64,000 nucleotides of DNA, from contig JH720293.1 of assembly GCA_000231825.2 (NCBI GenBank), positions 2,790,001-2,854,000 of the forward strand, written 5' to 3'. The notes below the pieces were generated by a model, which worked only from the letters and a program-made list of their open reading frames with translations, was not told the origin of the DNA and made no database searches. A program made the translations under genes and the position numbers. The DNA is from Tetrahymena elliotti 4EA. Taxonomy: Eukaryota; Ciliophora; Oligohymenophorea; Hymenostomatida; Tetrahymenidae. Shown here one piece after another: positions 26,669 to 40,700 of this stretch (the first letter of the stretch is position 1; each line of letters opens with the position of its first letter).

Positions 26669-29600
26669 TCACTTAGACTTGAAATATTCTCTAATATTTT
26701 CTCCTGATATTTCTTCTAGCTTAATTACAATAGACTTAGAAATTCTTTCTACTTCAGGATCAAGATCATCAAGAGTTTCGCTGATGAATGGCAATATGTC
26801 ATTAACTAAAATCATGTATCTTTCACCAAATGTTTCAAGAATCTTTTCAAGTGTTCTAAGAATAGCTAATCTAATCTTACTGTTTTCGCTTCTGGTCTTG
26901 AGCAAAAGCTATTTTTACATAAAATCAATTGAATAATTAATAAAAAATAATTTTAATATCAATTAAATTTGTTAAAAAATGTTTATTTTTTCTGTAAAAC
27001 TTAAATATTTTATTTATTTTAAAGTTAAAAATGACTTTTGAAAAAAATAAATTTTTCAAATTTGAATAAAATGATCAAAAAATTATAAATTACATTGTAA
27101 TTGAGAGTTTTCCATTTATAGTCTTCCTTTAAGAGTTGGAATAAGGAAATGACAGTGGGAACTAAGTGGGCATCTATGAAAGATAAATAATCAGAATAAG
27201 TATTAAAGTAGAAGGCATCATAAATAGACAGGAGGGGTTCAATTAAACTTTGGAATCTAGTTGTATCAATGAATTCTTCTTTATCATTTTGGAAACAAGA
27301 TCTTAAAGATGCAAGATTGAGTTGGGTAAGTTTGAGGGATAGTAAGTGGAATACAGTAGTATTTTCATCATTATTGTCTTCTCTCTTTCTCTTTTTGTTA
27401 AGAGAAGCATTTTGCTACATGAGGTCAAGAGGACTTTAGACAGAATACATTTTGGAGAAGGAGTTAAATTGATTCAATTAAGTCTCATATATGAAATTGA
27501 AGAAAGGAGTGAACAAAGATGTCATAGTCTCAGATAATTAGAAAACTATCTTCAATAATACAATCTTACGATATTCTAAGAAATTATAACCACATTCAGA
27601 TTCTTAGAAAATACGTTCAGACCAAGTTACAATATTCATAAAGAATTTACGTAATTGGATTTCGTTGGTTTTAATTACTAAGGCAGCAACAGATTTAACT
27701 TAAGCATCTTCGACTAGGTCTGTAGTTTCTGGGGTGTAGAGTTCTTTATTAATGAAGTGCTTTCTAGTGTAGTCAAGTGATAAGAAGATCTTCTTATAAA
27801 TTTCAGATAGGAAAGCATCAAGAGTATCAGAATCAATAGATTAAAATGTCTTTTCGAATAAAAGAGTGTACAATTCTACAGCTTATGGTGAAATTTATTG
27901 GCAAGTCTCAGTATGAGGAAGTAAAACAGTTTCTAATAACACACGTGATTCTAATAAAGTAGAGAGTTTATTGATAAATTCAGTGAGGGGTTAGTGGAGA
28001 GATGATCTAGCAGAGAAGCTCAATATTGTTAGGGAGACATAAGAGAGGTAGGGAGAAATTAAATTCTTAAGACAAAGAATAAGGTTTTCAATAGAGCGAA
28101 TAACCAAAACAAATAATCCATCTAAGTTTTTAACAATGGAATCTTAATGCTTGAAGTATTGGGGTTAACTGAAAATGTTAACTTCAAGATTTTGCTAATC
28201 GAATACTTCCTTAACAAATTCAGCCATAGTATTTCCTGAACTTTCTTTAGATTTTGTTGAAGCAACTTCGTTGTTAATAATATTAATAAGAGTGTCAAAA
28301 GAATCTTTATCATTGAAGTATAATAAACCAAGAGCTTGACGTAAAATTTCGGCAGCAATAGTATGGAGATGAGGTAAAACTCTGAATTTATTTCCTTAGG
28401 CAGAAAGATTAGCAATCAAAAAGATTAAAGAAGTCTTCAACATGAAAGAGTAGTTTTAACTTTCAACAAAACAAATGAGGGTATCCATTAAACCAGCACT
28501 GTCAATTTATTGATTCTAAGGTTGGAACAAGCCAGGCTTTCTGTGAAGTGCTGTTGTGAATAGAACAATACAACTAGAAAGATACTTCTAAATGCTTCTT
28601 TATTCTTAAGGAGATGAAATTTATTTCAATTTGGATTTCTTAATCTTCTTGGATTTTTCAGAAGATTTCTACTCCTCACCTTCTTCATCTGATGTCTTAT
28701 TAACTAAATAAACAGTTTTTAGATTAGCAGCGATTTCTTCATGCAAAGTTTTAACAATTCTAATGATTGCAAAGTTATGCTTCTTCTTGATGGTAGGAGC
28801 AGAATCAAGTTATTGGTTCATGATTTCAAGAATAGAAGAACGAATGTGGTAAGAAATTTGATGGTTATTATCTAAGATGAGAGAGCAAATTGTGAAGAAT
28901 ATATCAATTTCGAAGAGACGAATAAATGAAGATGTTAAAACAGAGTAAGCTTGCATAATTCTCTTCAAAGGCTTGGCAAAAGGAGTGAGTAAACTTCCGT
29001 CTTTTTATGATTTGCATCTGCTCATAGCATTCTTTTATAAGTTATCAAAACGGATTAATTCATAGTAAAATGAGAAGAAGGTTTTTGCAACTTTTTCAGT
29101 AGAGTTAGGTTTTTCAATCTATTAATTTAAGGTACGTAAGAAGGGTTCGCTCTTGAAAAGTGTGTAAAGTAAAACAAGAGAGTTTCGAATGAAAGTTTTG
29201 CAAGCATTAGGACGTTTAGTAGTAATTTGAAGATACTTAGAGATTAAGAAGCTTTGAGGGTTCATAAGTTTATTGAGATTTTCATCAGAGGGAAGTGAGT
29301 GGAAGGTAGTCCATTGAACAAAAATACCTTTAATAAAGTTAAGGAAGGTGTTCAAAGAATTAGAGCATACACTATCAGGAATTTAATTTTCATCTAAGAC
29401 TTCTTCCAAAATGGTATTTTCAGACTTAGAAAACAATAATTCAGTGATGGCAGAGGGTATTTCCTTTAAGATAATTTCACTCATCTTAGGGTTAGTAAGA
29501 TTATTAGCTGCTTAAATAAAAAGAACTCTAAGCAAGTTGGATGGGCCGCCATAGATTTCTGATAGTTAACGAATTTTAGTAAGGATGGATGTTTTTTATT

Positions 29601-32600
29601 AGTTGAAATAAGGTAACAAAGAGAAAACTGCTTACAAATGTAAAAGAGAGAATTTAACTAACTTGTTACGTCTTACTTCTCCGGCATGTTGCATCAATTT
29701 CTTTGCAACAAAACCAAATATTTCAAATAAGAATTCAACTTTGGATTCTAAAATCTATGATTGGGTTAAATTTCTCTATTCCTCATTTTCAGATTTGTTT
29801 TTTTCTTCATTATTTTCTAATTGCTTCTATTCAGCTAAGAAGTTTTTGTGCATTTCTTCAAGAACATCGAATAAAATATTTGTAATTTTTTTGAAGTTGA
29901 TAGAGCAGATTAAACACATAATATCAGCAGTTTCGTGAACTATTTCAAGTTATTATAATTCGAAGTATTGTTTTTCACTTTAATCTACTTATTCTCCCTT
30001 TTATTCTTCTTCATCACTTGTTTTCCAATCAGAGGTTTTTGGGGTATTTTTTTGTAAATGTTATTTTAAAATTTCAATGAATTTATATTCTTCATTTGTT
30101 TCACCACCAGTAATTCTAAGTTTTATTTCATTTAATTTGATAGTTTCGGCTTCAGAGAGTTTATTTACATTCTTAACTGAAGATAAGAATGCTTAGTGCA
30201 AGTAAATATTGTGGGCTTGGCATTTTTTAACTATTCTGAAGAGTAAAACCTAAATACGAGAGGTAACTAAAGGAACTTAAATAATATCGAAAAGCTTGTT
30301 AAGATCTAATTCTTGAGTAACAGTATCTTCTTTTAATAATATCAATTCTAACATGTAGGTAACTTGATTTTCATGTTTTTAAGAGAGTTTATTTAATTTG
30401 AGTTAGCTGTTAATTAAATCCTACAAGTAATTTAAAAGAGATTGGCAAACTTCTTTAGAGAAGTTGATGGAGATAAGATGCTCAGTTAAACCTTCAAAAG
30501 TAATACTGCTCAAATTTTCAAAAACTAATTTTAAGAAAGCAAGTTGGTTTTATTCATTTAAGCGTTAGAAAACTTTATCATCCAAAGCAGAAATGAAGGT
30601 GTTCAGAAGAGTTGATCTAAGCTTTCTGTTTTCTACTTTAGAAACCTTTTGTAAAAGTACATCAGCATAAAGGTATTAGAAATTCGAATTAAGCAATTCA
30701 TCGCTAGGCAATCTAGTGTAGAATTCAGCATACATAGACATTAAGTTATTGTCTTTCTCTAAGTATGAGTTTTCACGTAATTTTTACAATAATTCTAATA
30801 AGAGATTTTAGTCAATGTTGCTTAAATTGAACTAGTATTGTTATTACTATTAGTTCGGTTTGGCTGTTTAATGGTGATGCTTGACGATTTCAGCAAAAAT
30901 ACCCATGAAAGAAACTAAGAATTCACTTTAGACTTAAGAATAAATTTGAGACATTAAGAAATTTAAAATGCTATTTAAATCTCTCTATTAGTTATTCTAT
31001 TATTGCTATACTTCCTTAGCAATTATTTTACCAATAGGAGGATTGTGTACAGCTAATTCTACTCTGTGTTTGCTTACTACTTCACATAAATTTAAAAGAA
31101 TTTTATACTTAATGTTTACTTTTTCTACATTATGTTCTTATTCCATCTTTTGTTCTTCTATTCCTACGAAGCAAGCGTTAGTATTTAAAGCATCACTAAG
31201 ACGGATTGTATCAAATTCACCTGCATTCTTCTTCAAAATTTTCTTACAATTTTCCATAATTAAGAAGAGACCTTACTTTTCTTGTGCTATAGCACTTCCA
31301 AGCTTTATGAGTGAAAGGGTGAAGAGTTAATAAGATAATTCACTGGTAACTTTTTCAGAGTTAGCTTTAAGGGTTTAGTTGATTAAGAAAAGACACTTAA
31401 TATTACCTTAAAGTGTTAAACCATCACAGCTTTAAGTGTACATGAATTTCTTACCTAAAAGGAGGCAAATATCATTGAATGGAAGCTTATCAATCAAATC
31501 AGTTTTAATTAAAACTAAATTCTCATATTAAGGTTATTCTAAAATGAAATTAAGTAGAGGAACAATAATTTCATTAGAGATAGTTGAGCTATTGTAATTC
31601 TTAACAATAAATTTGCAAACTTAACTGTTAAGTAAAGTGTAGTCAATTTAATTTGCACTCTTGTTATGCTTGGAGTCAATAATGATATTCTCAATGATGC
31701 TCAAACAAGAGTGAAGTAAGCTCTTTTATGTAGAAGCATCAATAGTGGTTATTAAAGCAAGCTACTCTGCATTATCAAAAACATTAGCCATAAAGTTAGC
31801 AATACCTTAGATACAGAGGACATCTTTGCTAAGATTCTACAAGCACTAGAGGAAACTGCTGAATTGATTCTTGGCACTTAATAATAAATCAATCATAGGG
31901 AATAGCTTTTTTTACAATTTTTCAAAAATATTAGGAAGATAGTCTTTTAAAGTTTGATAAATTTCTTTGTAACTATCAGCAAGATCATCAGATTAGACAA
32001 GGACAAAGAAAGTAGAGAATATCCATTGCTTTTGTAAATCATTTTCACTATCACTTCTAAGGGTTAAAGAACGGAAAGTCTTAACTATCTCTTTTTTAAA
32101 GGTAACACCTGCTTGATTTTTAAGATTTGCAACCAAAAAGCGATAGAACCCTTAAATCATCTAAAGCTTAGAATGGTTTCTACGTTATTCATCTTCTATT
32201 TCAGATTAAGAAGCTTCAATGGCAGGATGAGTGAGTAATTCGAATATTATTTTAAGAGTCTTGCTATTAGCTTCAACATTTAATTTAAGAACAATAATGT
32301 TTATCAAATAGTCCAAATAATTAGCAAGCAACTCCTTTCTTTCTTCTGGGTTTTATTCATTGCTTAACATAGTAAGAATGGCATTGAGATATTCTCTATT
32401 TTCTGAAGCTCCCTTCTTATTTTTTGAGGATGAAGTTTAAATAATCAAATTTCTCTTGAGTAAAACATTTTCATGGAATGAAACACTACCTGGGAAGTTA
32501 TCATTCATAAACTTTTTTAACTTATCTACTTTAACATTTTCACTGTTTTCCTTTTGATGGGTTGTTTCATCAGCTATCTTAGAATTTAAATAATGAATTA

Positions 32601-34023
32601 AATCAGCTAAAAAGTATTTCTTCATAAAAGCAACAACTTGATCTTAGATATCAACATTAATTTCTTATTCACCTACTTCTGAGCTAAAGAAGAATCTTTC
32701 AAAAACAATATTCTTAAGTAAAGAATCCTTTAATTCAGGATTAGAACTTGAGTAAATAGAATCATAGGTTTACAAATTTTCAACAAGAGATTCAACAAAT
32801 GAAATACTTGATTCATATTATTTTTATGATCCACTGACTAAAGCATTAAAAACAGTAGCAAAGAAATTGAGTGAGCTGTATTATTGACTAACTTTATCAA
32901 AACAAACTTTGAAAACTTCATCAGAATGGTAAGCTTCACTTAACTTGTTTAGTTAGGCAGTAGTAATATGCTTCAAGAAGTTACGTTAAGAAATGAAAAA
33001 GAGGAATTTAACAACAGTTTCTGCACATTTGTTTGCTTCAGTCTAAGTTTTGGCTTGCTTGGTTAATTGTTAAGAGCTTATTTTAGTGATAAGATAAGAA
33101 GTAAACTCATCAATTATTTATGTATTAATGTTCTTATCTCTAATCAAAAGAGATCCCAAAGCTATGAGAGCAAAGGTAATAGCAGCATGATCACCTCTCT
33201 TAAGGAAATGATTGATTGTTTCAATTAAGCTGCTAATAAAAGTCTCAGTTAAGCGGGTCTTGACAGATAATAAATCAATTAAAAGTGCTTATAAAAAGCT
33301 TGTTGGATTAACTTTAAGCTTGCTAGCCTTATTCTCAGTTCCTACAATATTGAAAACAACTTCATTAGCTTTTTCTTCGTTTTATACAGATTTTTGCTTA
33401 TTGGATTAGGAATAGAAGAGATCTGAAACCTTTTAATTGTATTTTATCAATTAAGCTAAGACATGGCTATCATAGTTGATTTGCTTGGCTATGGTTTCAC
33501 GTTAAACCATTTCACCTTTAGAAATAGGAGTGTTTAAAAAGCCAAAGTGTTCACGAGTTTTAAGAGTAACATTTTATAATAAACGAGTGTAAAAAGGAGT
33601 AGCATGGTAATGCATAAAGTAGATGATAATATATTCAGCTTCATAATGGTGAACATTAAAATTACGAAGAAGGTAATCAAAAATTTTATGTGCATCTTCT
33701 TCCAAGAAGTGGAGAGAAACCAAACATAAAAATTCTTATAGCTTCTCAGAAAGCTCTTCATTTTCTTTCTTAAGTAAAATATTTCTATCTATTCTTCTGT
33801 ATTTAGGTCCAAAAATAACTTCTTAAAATCTCATGAAATGTTCATCCTTAATGCACAATTTCTAAAAACCACTTACTGCTAAAGAATAAATTTGTTCTAA
33901 ATCAACAGCGCTTGCAACTTTTGCATGGAAAAGCAAAGAAGCTGCCTAAACTATGTCATTCTTTTTGATAACTGTTGAATCTTGCTATTTAAGCTATGAT
34001 AACTATTATGCTAAACTTGACAT
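26669..34023 (-). CDS. UTP10: UTP10/HEATR1, giant HEAT-repeat U3 snoRNP (SSU processome) protein
   Basis: Nucleolar component of the t-UTP/UTPA subcomplex needed for pre-18S rRNA transcription and processing. After removal of the single intron 26909-27093 the frame is exactly 2390 codons (2389 aa), matching the family's roughly 1,800-2,200-residue size or slightly longer. The N-terminus MSSLAQQLSQLK and the following ASLLF and LEQIYSLA region match the conserved HEATR1/Utp10 N-terminal domain. The C-terminus has ILPFISETLDDLDPEVE and EEISGENIREYF, the BP28-type C-terminal HEAT region. The body is Leu/Phe-rich alpha-helical repeat throughout. TAA and TAG codons occur all along. The stop is TGA at 26669-26671. 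Assignment rests on recalled similarity at both ends, the helical-repeat body and the size. Confidence 0.9.
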
Positions 34024-34708
34024 TTTGAATTATGAATGTAAAAATATATTTAATTTATTTTATTTATTATTAATTTCAATGATTTATTTAGTCTTTCTTT
34101 TATCAAATTTTTTTTTGTTAGTTTATCCCTTTCATGTCAGATTTATTTAATATACTTTTCTTAATATCTTAAACAAATCTAAGGTTAATTTATTTCTTAT
34201 TCATCAAGACCTCCAAAATGCTACTTTGGCATTTTTTATTAATGGAAATACATAAACACATTCAATTAATCATTTTTTTTAATAAATTAATAAGTTCTAT
34301 CATTTTTTCTACTAAATTTAGCTTGAAAATTAATTTAGGCTCATCATTCATTCATCTGTTAAGATTTGTTTCAAAATTAATTTATTTGATTATTAATCAA
34401 AGATATTTTCTATCAATTTTAAAACTTTGATGAAAATTAATTCTACCAATTTAGTAGACGTTCAAAAATACATTTCAAAAACCAAAGAGTTAGTTATTTA
34501 AAGACTTCAAATAGGAAATAAAATTATTATTTTAAACATTTTTAAATTTATTTGTATGATACAAAAGCAAATTTAATTTAATACTAAATTTAAATAATAT
34601 TTTAATAATTCTATTCTTTTAGTTTTTGGATAAATCACACACTTTTATGAAATACGTAATTTCAAAAATTAAGTTATTTATTTTAATTATTCTAATTATT
34701 TATTTTAT
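34024..34708. other. intergenic, no gene seen
   Basis: Promoter region of leftward UTP10 and 3' flank of the next leftward gene. No motif recognised. Confidence 0.4.
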
Positions 34709-35902
34709 TCAGTCATTTACACTTTTGAAAGGCATTTCATCATCACCAAAATTATCTTTACTTTAGTCAGTTTTAATTTTTTTATTTGGTTTATTTTATG
34801 TAAGTTAGTTTTGTTTTTTATTGTTGAGAATATCTATTGTATATAGATATCCTTTTTATTAAGATTTAGCCCATATAACTATTTAATTATATTTAGGTGA
34901 GTAGGATATATTATTCCAAGCATAAGTTTTAAAATTTTTAATTTTACCATTTGTTAATTCATTGGTTACAATATTTTTCGTAACATAATTATAAATTATA
35001 AGGTTTGACTTATAATACAAGACTAAGTGCTAATTATCATGAAGATATAAAATTTCTATAGAACGCTTATCATCTGAAGCTTGCTTAAGCAAATTTTTTA
35101 CTGAAATTTTCTCTTGGAAATTATCATTATTTACAATTATTAAATTAAAAAAACTATCTATCATTGCAGTTTTGTTATCATCAATAGCTGTACTAGAGTA
35201 TATTTGAGCAAATTTACTAATTTCAATCCCTTCTTTTTAATTTTTATATAGAACTTGCTCTAGATCATAAATTATAATTGAATGATTTTTTGATAAGCAA
35301 ACTATTGCTTTATTCTAATCTGGTGTAATAATAATTTATAATACAGAAGATTTTGGGTATATATGAATTAATTTTCCATCAACTAAACTACCAATTTACA
35401 ACTAGCCTTTTGAATTACCTATGAGTAAAACTTTATGTTTTTTAGATTCGGTAAAAATACTAATTGTTCCACAATTTTCAAAATGGAACTTCTCCTCTCC
35501 TGTCATAAAATCCCAAACTTTTATCCTTTTATAATCACTAACAGCTATCCAATTTATGCAAGTCTCTAATTATTTGATTAAAGCAACAGAAATATACTCA
35601 CCTCGAGTAGTAATTTCCTCATCAAATTATTCTTAGAATATCTAGATCTACTCCAAAGGGTTATTCATCATGGAGTTGTTTTAAACCATTTGCAAATATT
35701 AGTTTGCTCCTCTGGCTAGATTTTAATTTAATTCATTAAGTGAATCAATAACTCTAAAATTGATTTATCTGATAACTTTCATAGATTTAAAGTGAATAAT
35801 TTCTACACCTCTGCTATTTCCTAAAGCTAAAAGAGTATCATTTCTTAAAAAACACAATGCATTATATGTCTTAGGTAACCGTTTAGTATTTCTAATAATC
35901 AT
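34709..35902 (-). CDS. probable WD40/beta-propeller protein, function unknown
   Basis: An intronless frame of 397 aa ends at TGA. It reads as a beta-propeller: short beta-strand-like blocks such as NALCFLRNDTLLALGNSRG, INWIAVSDYKRIKVWDFMTG, KVLLIGNSKGQLQIGSL and NKAIVCLSKNHSIIIYDLE. Only one classical WD dipeptide is visible, so the repeats are degenerate. The last 35 residues are Lys/Asn-rich with KPNKKIK, a possible nuclear localisation signal, and an acidic end. The start used is MIIRNTKRLPK. The same frame is open further upstream without an ATG, so a 5' exon is possible. A nucleolar WD protein would suit its UTP10 neighbour, but that is weak evidence. Confidence 0.75.
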
Positions 35903-36652
35903 TTTTATCTAATTATCTTGAGTTTTTGCCTCATTTAAAACATCCTAACAACTTTTCTAATTTTTTCTTTTCTTTTTTGATTATTCTAAATTCATTATTA
36001 CCTCAAATCTATATATAGCTTGCTACTTTTATCAAATATTTCTAAAAAAAAAACTATATCAAAATAGTGTATTTTGATTTCAATAAACAAATTTTTTGAT
36101 TATTAGCATGAATATTTTAAAGTAAAATTTTTATTTTTTGCTAAGAAATTTTCTTGAATTATTTTTGATTAAAACCATTTTAACAGCAAGTTTTAAATTA
36201 AATGTGTATGCTTAAGTTGTGAATCTTTATCAAAAAAAGGGCTAATATTTACAAAGTAAACTAAAACTTAAATTAATTGTAATAAAAATAATATAAATAT
36301 TGATAAAATAAGAAAAAAATATTTTGATGAAATATGAGATTATAAAATGAATTTACCTTTTTTGAATTTAGAGCAAATTAGATATTTGAGAGATAAAAAA
36401 GTATTTTTTAGAATCAAAATTCAAATTTAAAAATGTTTAATACCTTATTAATTGGTTGTGAAAGAAAAGATGCATATTCTATTTGGAAGAATTATTACAA
36501 ATTTTGTAAAAATAGCGCTAAATTGAAACAAAATAAATTAATCTAATATATAATAAAAATTATTGCATGAATGTTTAGAAACCAATAAAAAAGGATACAA
36601 ATACTCATAAATTGGCTATTTATTTATTAATTATTTAATAGAAGCAATCCAA
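35903..36652. other. intergenic, no gene seen
   Basis: Between the start of the propeller gene and the stop of the HMG gene, both leftward. A 21-codon frame starting MNLEQSKKKRKK at about 36000 ends in TGA and might be a 5' exon or uORF of the propeller gene, but no clean splice joins them. Confidence 0.35.
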
Positions 36653-37444
36653 TCAGTTTTTGCTCTTTTTAGTTTTAACAGGTTCAGAGTCTGAATCAGA
36701 GCTATCTTCACTGCTAGAAGATGAAGATTATTTTTTAAGTACTTTCTTAGTAACAACTTTCTTTTCTGGTTCTTCTTCAGTTTTTTTGGCAGTAGCCTTC
36801 TTGTCTTTTGATGATTTAGAGTTATCAGATGTAGTAGAGGTAGCAGTAGCCTTAGGTTTAGGCTTTTCATCTTCAGAGGAGTCACTTTCATCTGAAGAGA
36901 TTGGTTTAACAGTAGATGCAGCCTTAGCCTTGGCTTCTTTAGATTTCTTTTCTTATTTCTTCTTGGCTTTGCTCTTCTTGGATTCTTCACTTGTAGATTA
37001 TGAAGTAGAAGGAGCTGAAGTAGCACTTGAAGATGGATTTTAATTACCATTATTTTTTTTGTTGAATTCAGCAAGCTTGGAGTTGTATTCTTTTTTGAGT
37101 TACTCTTCCTTCTTAATGTAAGCTTGCTTTTTGTCTTGACTCAAATCTCTCCATTCTTAGCCAACAACCTTGGATATTTCAGAGAAAGAAAGGTCAGGAT
37201 TCTTAGCCTTTATTTCGGGTTATCTAGTTTAGCAGAATAAGATGTAGGCAGTCATAGGCTTTTTAGGAGCATTAGGATCCTTCTTTTCCTTCTTTTTCTT
37301 TTTCTTATCATCATTTTGCTTAGCAACTGGGGTAACTTGCTTAGAGCTAGGAGCTCCAGACTTTCCAAACTTTTGGAAAAGTGAAGCTAAACCACTAAGT
37401 TGGGCGCTTACTTGTTAGCAGAATTAGCTAAAATCAGTACTCAT
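36653..37444 (-). CDS. single HMG-box chromatin protein with Ser/acidic tail
   Basis: Architectural DNA-bending protein, 263 aa, intronless. Residues 1-45 are a short Gln/Ser leader, followed by a Lys block (KKKKKKEKK). The HMG box spans about 57-125 with the hallmark DPNAPKKPMTAYILF start and the VVGQEWRDLS core. The remaining half is Ser/Lys/Ala/Glu-rich with EESKKSKAKKK and a SSSSSEDSSDSDSE acidic serine run, typical of casein kinase 2 targets and Nopp140-like tails. Codon use is richer than in its neighbours, as expected for an abundant protein. It is probably nuclear or nucleolar. The long basic and acidic tail sets it apart from the shortest ciliate HMG proteins. Confidence 0.94.
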
Positions 37445-37753
37445 TCTTTTCTTTTTTTTTTCTTTTAATTTCTTTGTTTTTTCTTGATATATAAATTATT
37501 TTCTCTTTTTTGGCAATTAATAAATTTTTATGCGAAGCCGCTTTTTTTCCCTTATCTTTTCGCTGTAAATTGAGCATTTCTCTAAGCTTTTCTCCCCCCT
37601 TTATTTATTGGGGTATATATTTTTATTTTTTCGCTGTAATTTAACAATCATTTCCAGTGACCGGCCCACTCAAAACTTTACTAACATTTTCAGCGAAAGA
37701 TTATTGATAGAAAAAAAAAACTTCAAACTATTTAAGAAGAAAGTTATTAATTA
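37445..37753. promoter_or_regulatory. bidirectional promoter between HMG-box and hydrolase-like genes
   Basis: Only 309 nt separate two divergent start codons. TTTCGCTG occurs at 37558-37565 and 37629-37636, each followed by a very similar TAAWTT, and in reverse (CAGCGAAA) at 37691-37698. A pyrimidine block with TTCTCCCC is at 37590-37597 and GACCGGCCC at about 37659. Such G+C words stand out in this genome, so they are candidate factor sites. Binding factors are unknown. Confidence 0.5.
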
Positions 37754-40700
37754 TGTCATAGCTGTATGAAGATAAAAATCCACTAGAGGATAAGCGTGAT
37801 GAAAATTTCATCCAACTAAAATCTACTACATATTTTTATGAGATGTTTAAAAAGAAAAATTAAAAAAGTAGTGAAGTAATACCCCAGACAATCCTTTGGG
37901 AATCAGGTAGACTTTCGTTTAGAATATTTTAGGTTTCAAAGTTACAAAAGAATCAGTTATAAAAGGAGTAGTAGCAGCATTATTATTAAAATCAAGCATA
38001 TAAAAATGAAATAATTCTAAGCAAAAATAGAAAGTTTTGAACCTAAAATAGTTTAATTTAAATAAATTTATAGCCTACTTCGAACCTCAAAGCACTTGCT
38101 AACTTAATTTTGTTAAATTTTATTTAAAAGGCAATCCAAACACTTGGTTTTTCAACACTAGCAAGGGCAAAATTCCATAAATACTACATAAAAATACTGA
38201 TAAAGTTAATCATTTTGAAATATGCAAATTCTTTTTAGGCATTTCTCGTCCAGAAGAACTGCGTATAGATAATCTAACATCCCTCTCAGAATACAGCAAG
38301 AAGCTTCAACAAGTAATTAATTAATTGATAGATTTATCTATTCAAACCCCATATTAAAATGCATTTGGTTTTTTAATTAAAACTCAGCTCATATAATTAG
38401 CATTAATAATTGAAAAACTCATTCATAAATCTATTAAATTTTTAAATCCATAATTTAATTCAATAAAAAGTATAACTAACTCCTCTATTTTTTGATAATC
38501 TTTTTTAAACTCATATTTAGAAAGAACCTGTTTGTTTCATCAGATATGCGGATAGAAAAACTGAAGCTTTAATAGGACCTGATTTAGTTAAATTATTTCT
38601 TGAAGGCAAACAAACATCTAGCATTTCTATGATTTAATCTTATGTTCCAAATAATTCAAAAGCAAGTAAAATATTATTAATTAATCAATATTCTTTAACT
38701 TAGTATATCAATAATATTAAAAATTTTTAAATTATTTTCAATTTAAAATTTTAAAAGATGAAGTCTTCTATGTTGAATATAGGCATGATGAAAACACTCT
38801 TCCACTAGGATTTAAGTTTTATAAAAAGATATTTTCTACAAAGAAAGGCTACACTACAAGCTAGGAACAGCCTAATAATAATGAAAATAAAGATCAAAAC
38901 ATGGGAAATTAAGGAAAAAAGGAATCCATTATTAAAGGGAAAAAGTTATTTTTTAAATGCTTTGACTAATCTCTTAACACCAAACTTTAAGAAGTACATT
39001 TTTTGGTTTTTAGTAATATTCATTATTAATTTGTTATTTAGAGTTCAAAAAGGTTAATAGAATTTATAGAAAGAGCATATAAATTAAAAGTTAGAAAATT
39101 CACTCCTAAATACATGTTGGATAGAAATGGGAATATAATTTTTATGGGAATAAAGCATTTATTTATAGAGCTCTTTTCATATGGTAGATTATTTTTTACA
39201 TTAAAAAAGTGGAATAGTAATTTATTAAATATCAAATAGCTCCATATGACATTGAGTAGATAAAAGAATAAAAGTAGTTAACATTTTAAGAGTTTAGAAA
39301 GCTTTATAAAAAATAAAAGAAACACAATTTAGTCAAAGTAGGTGGTGTGGAAATGAAGTAAAAAATATTTTTATTTCAAATTTATTTAATTTATATATTA
39401 TTTATTAATTAGATTACCCCTAGTTATTTAGTAAGATGATAAAAAGTATTCAGCAACATTATATAAAAAAATGAGAGTAGAAAAATGTGGTGGTGATTTT
39501 TGTGATTATGAAATGCTTGAAAAGAATACGTATTATTTAATATAAAATCATTAAAAAAATAATAAAAATCATTTATTAATAGGGGTCCTCTTGCCATGAG
39601 AAAAAATATTTTAGAAGAATATAAAAAGCATTTTGGTGTTAGGAAAGAATAATTAGAAAATATTGCAATAAGTTTACCATACGAGATATCGAATCAGCTT
39701 ATTTTAAGAACTCGTGAATATGCTTTGTAGGTTGTAGAAATTCTTCGTAAAAACAAAATATTTTCAAAAGAAAGCTAAATTGTAAAATCATAAAATTATC
39801 ATTACACAAATGAGGACAATTTTGGAAACATAGATATAGAAGTAGAGTATCCTTTTATGAAAAAATCTTTTACTGTAGACAACTATGAAAATTAATACAA
39901 AGTAATTTGTTAAGTTTAAATTATTAAATTCAATGTTTTTATGTATGATAATAAATCTTTAGAGAGTTAAAATTTGCAAGTCCTGCTTCATTATTTACTC
40001 ATTAACTTCTAAATACTTTGATGAGAAGCTTAAAGAAAAAATGAGATAAACACAAACGAGATAATACTTTACAAGATAAAGTTCAGCCAACTAATTTCAA
40101 ACTTTACAATATAACCAAAATAATGAGTAAGAAGGTTAAACAGGAGGAGCTGCTGATACAATTAATTAAAAAAATTCAATTAAAGAAGAATAAAATGTGA
40201 GAGAATTGTTAAAATCTCAAAGTTAAGTTATAATAAAGCAGAAATCTGTTGATCCTAAGCGTTAGAATTAATTTAAAATTTCTAAGGCATCAAAAATTTC
40301 AATTGACACTCGCGGAGATTAATAAATGCCTGAATAATAGTAATATTTTGCAAAGACAGCTAAAGCTAGACTGCTACCAAACACAAGAAAAGACATAGAA
40401 GTGAATAGATTAACTTTAGGTAAAATTTTTTTTAAAGTATGCTGAAATAAAAATTTACTTACAAAAAAACAGGTTTCCTAAATTATGAAAAGTTAAGAGA
40501 TTTATACAAAGAGCCTGCTGAAAGTAAAATCAAGAGTTAAATTCTAAATGAAACTAAAGCCTATAGAAAGCCAGTAAAAATATTGGAAAATATTTCATTA
40601 AATTTAGCTAATAATAATTATTAGGTATTTAACTTGCTAGAAAAACCCAGCAAGGATATGAAGAGAAAAGATATTAATGCCGATTCATATCTACTCTTTA

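Noticed and set aside
36660..37043. 127-aa plus-strand frame
   Set aside because: It is the antisense shadow of the Ser/Lys/Glu-rich tail of the HMG-box gene.
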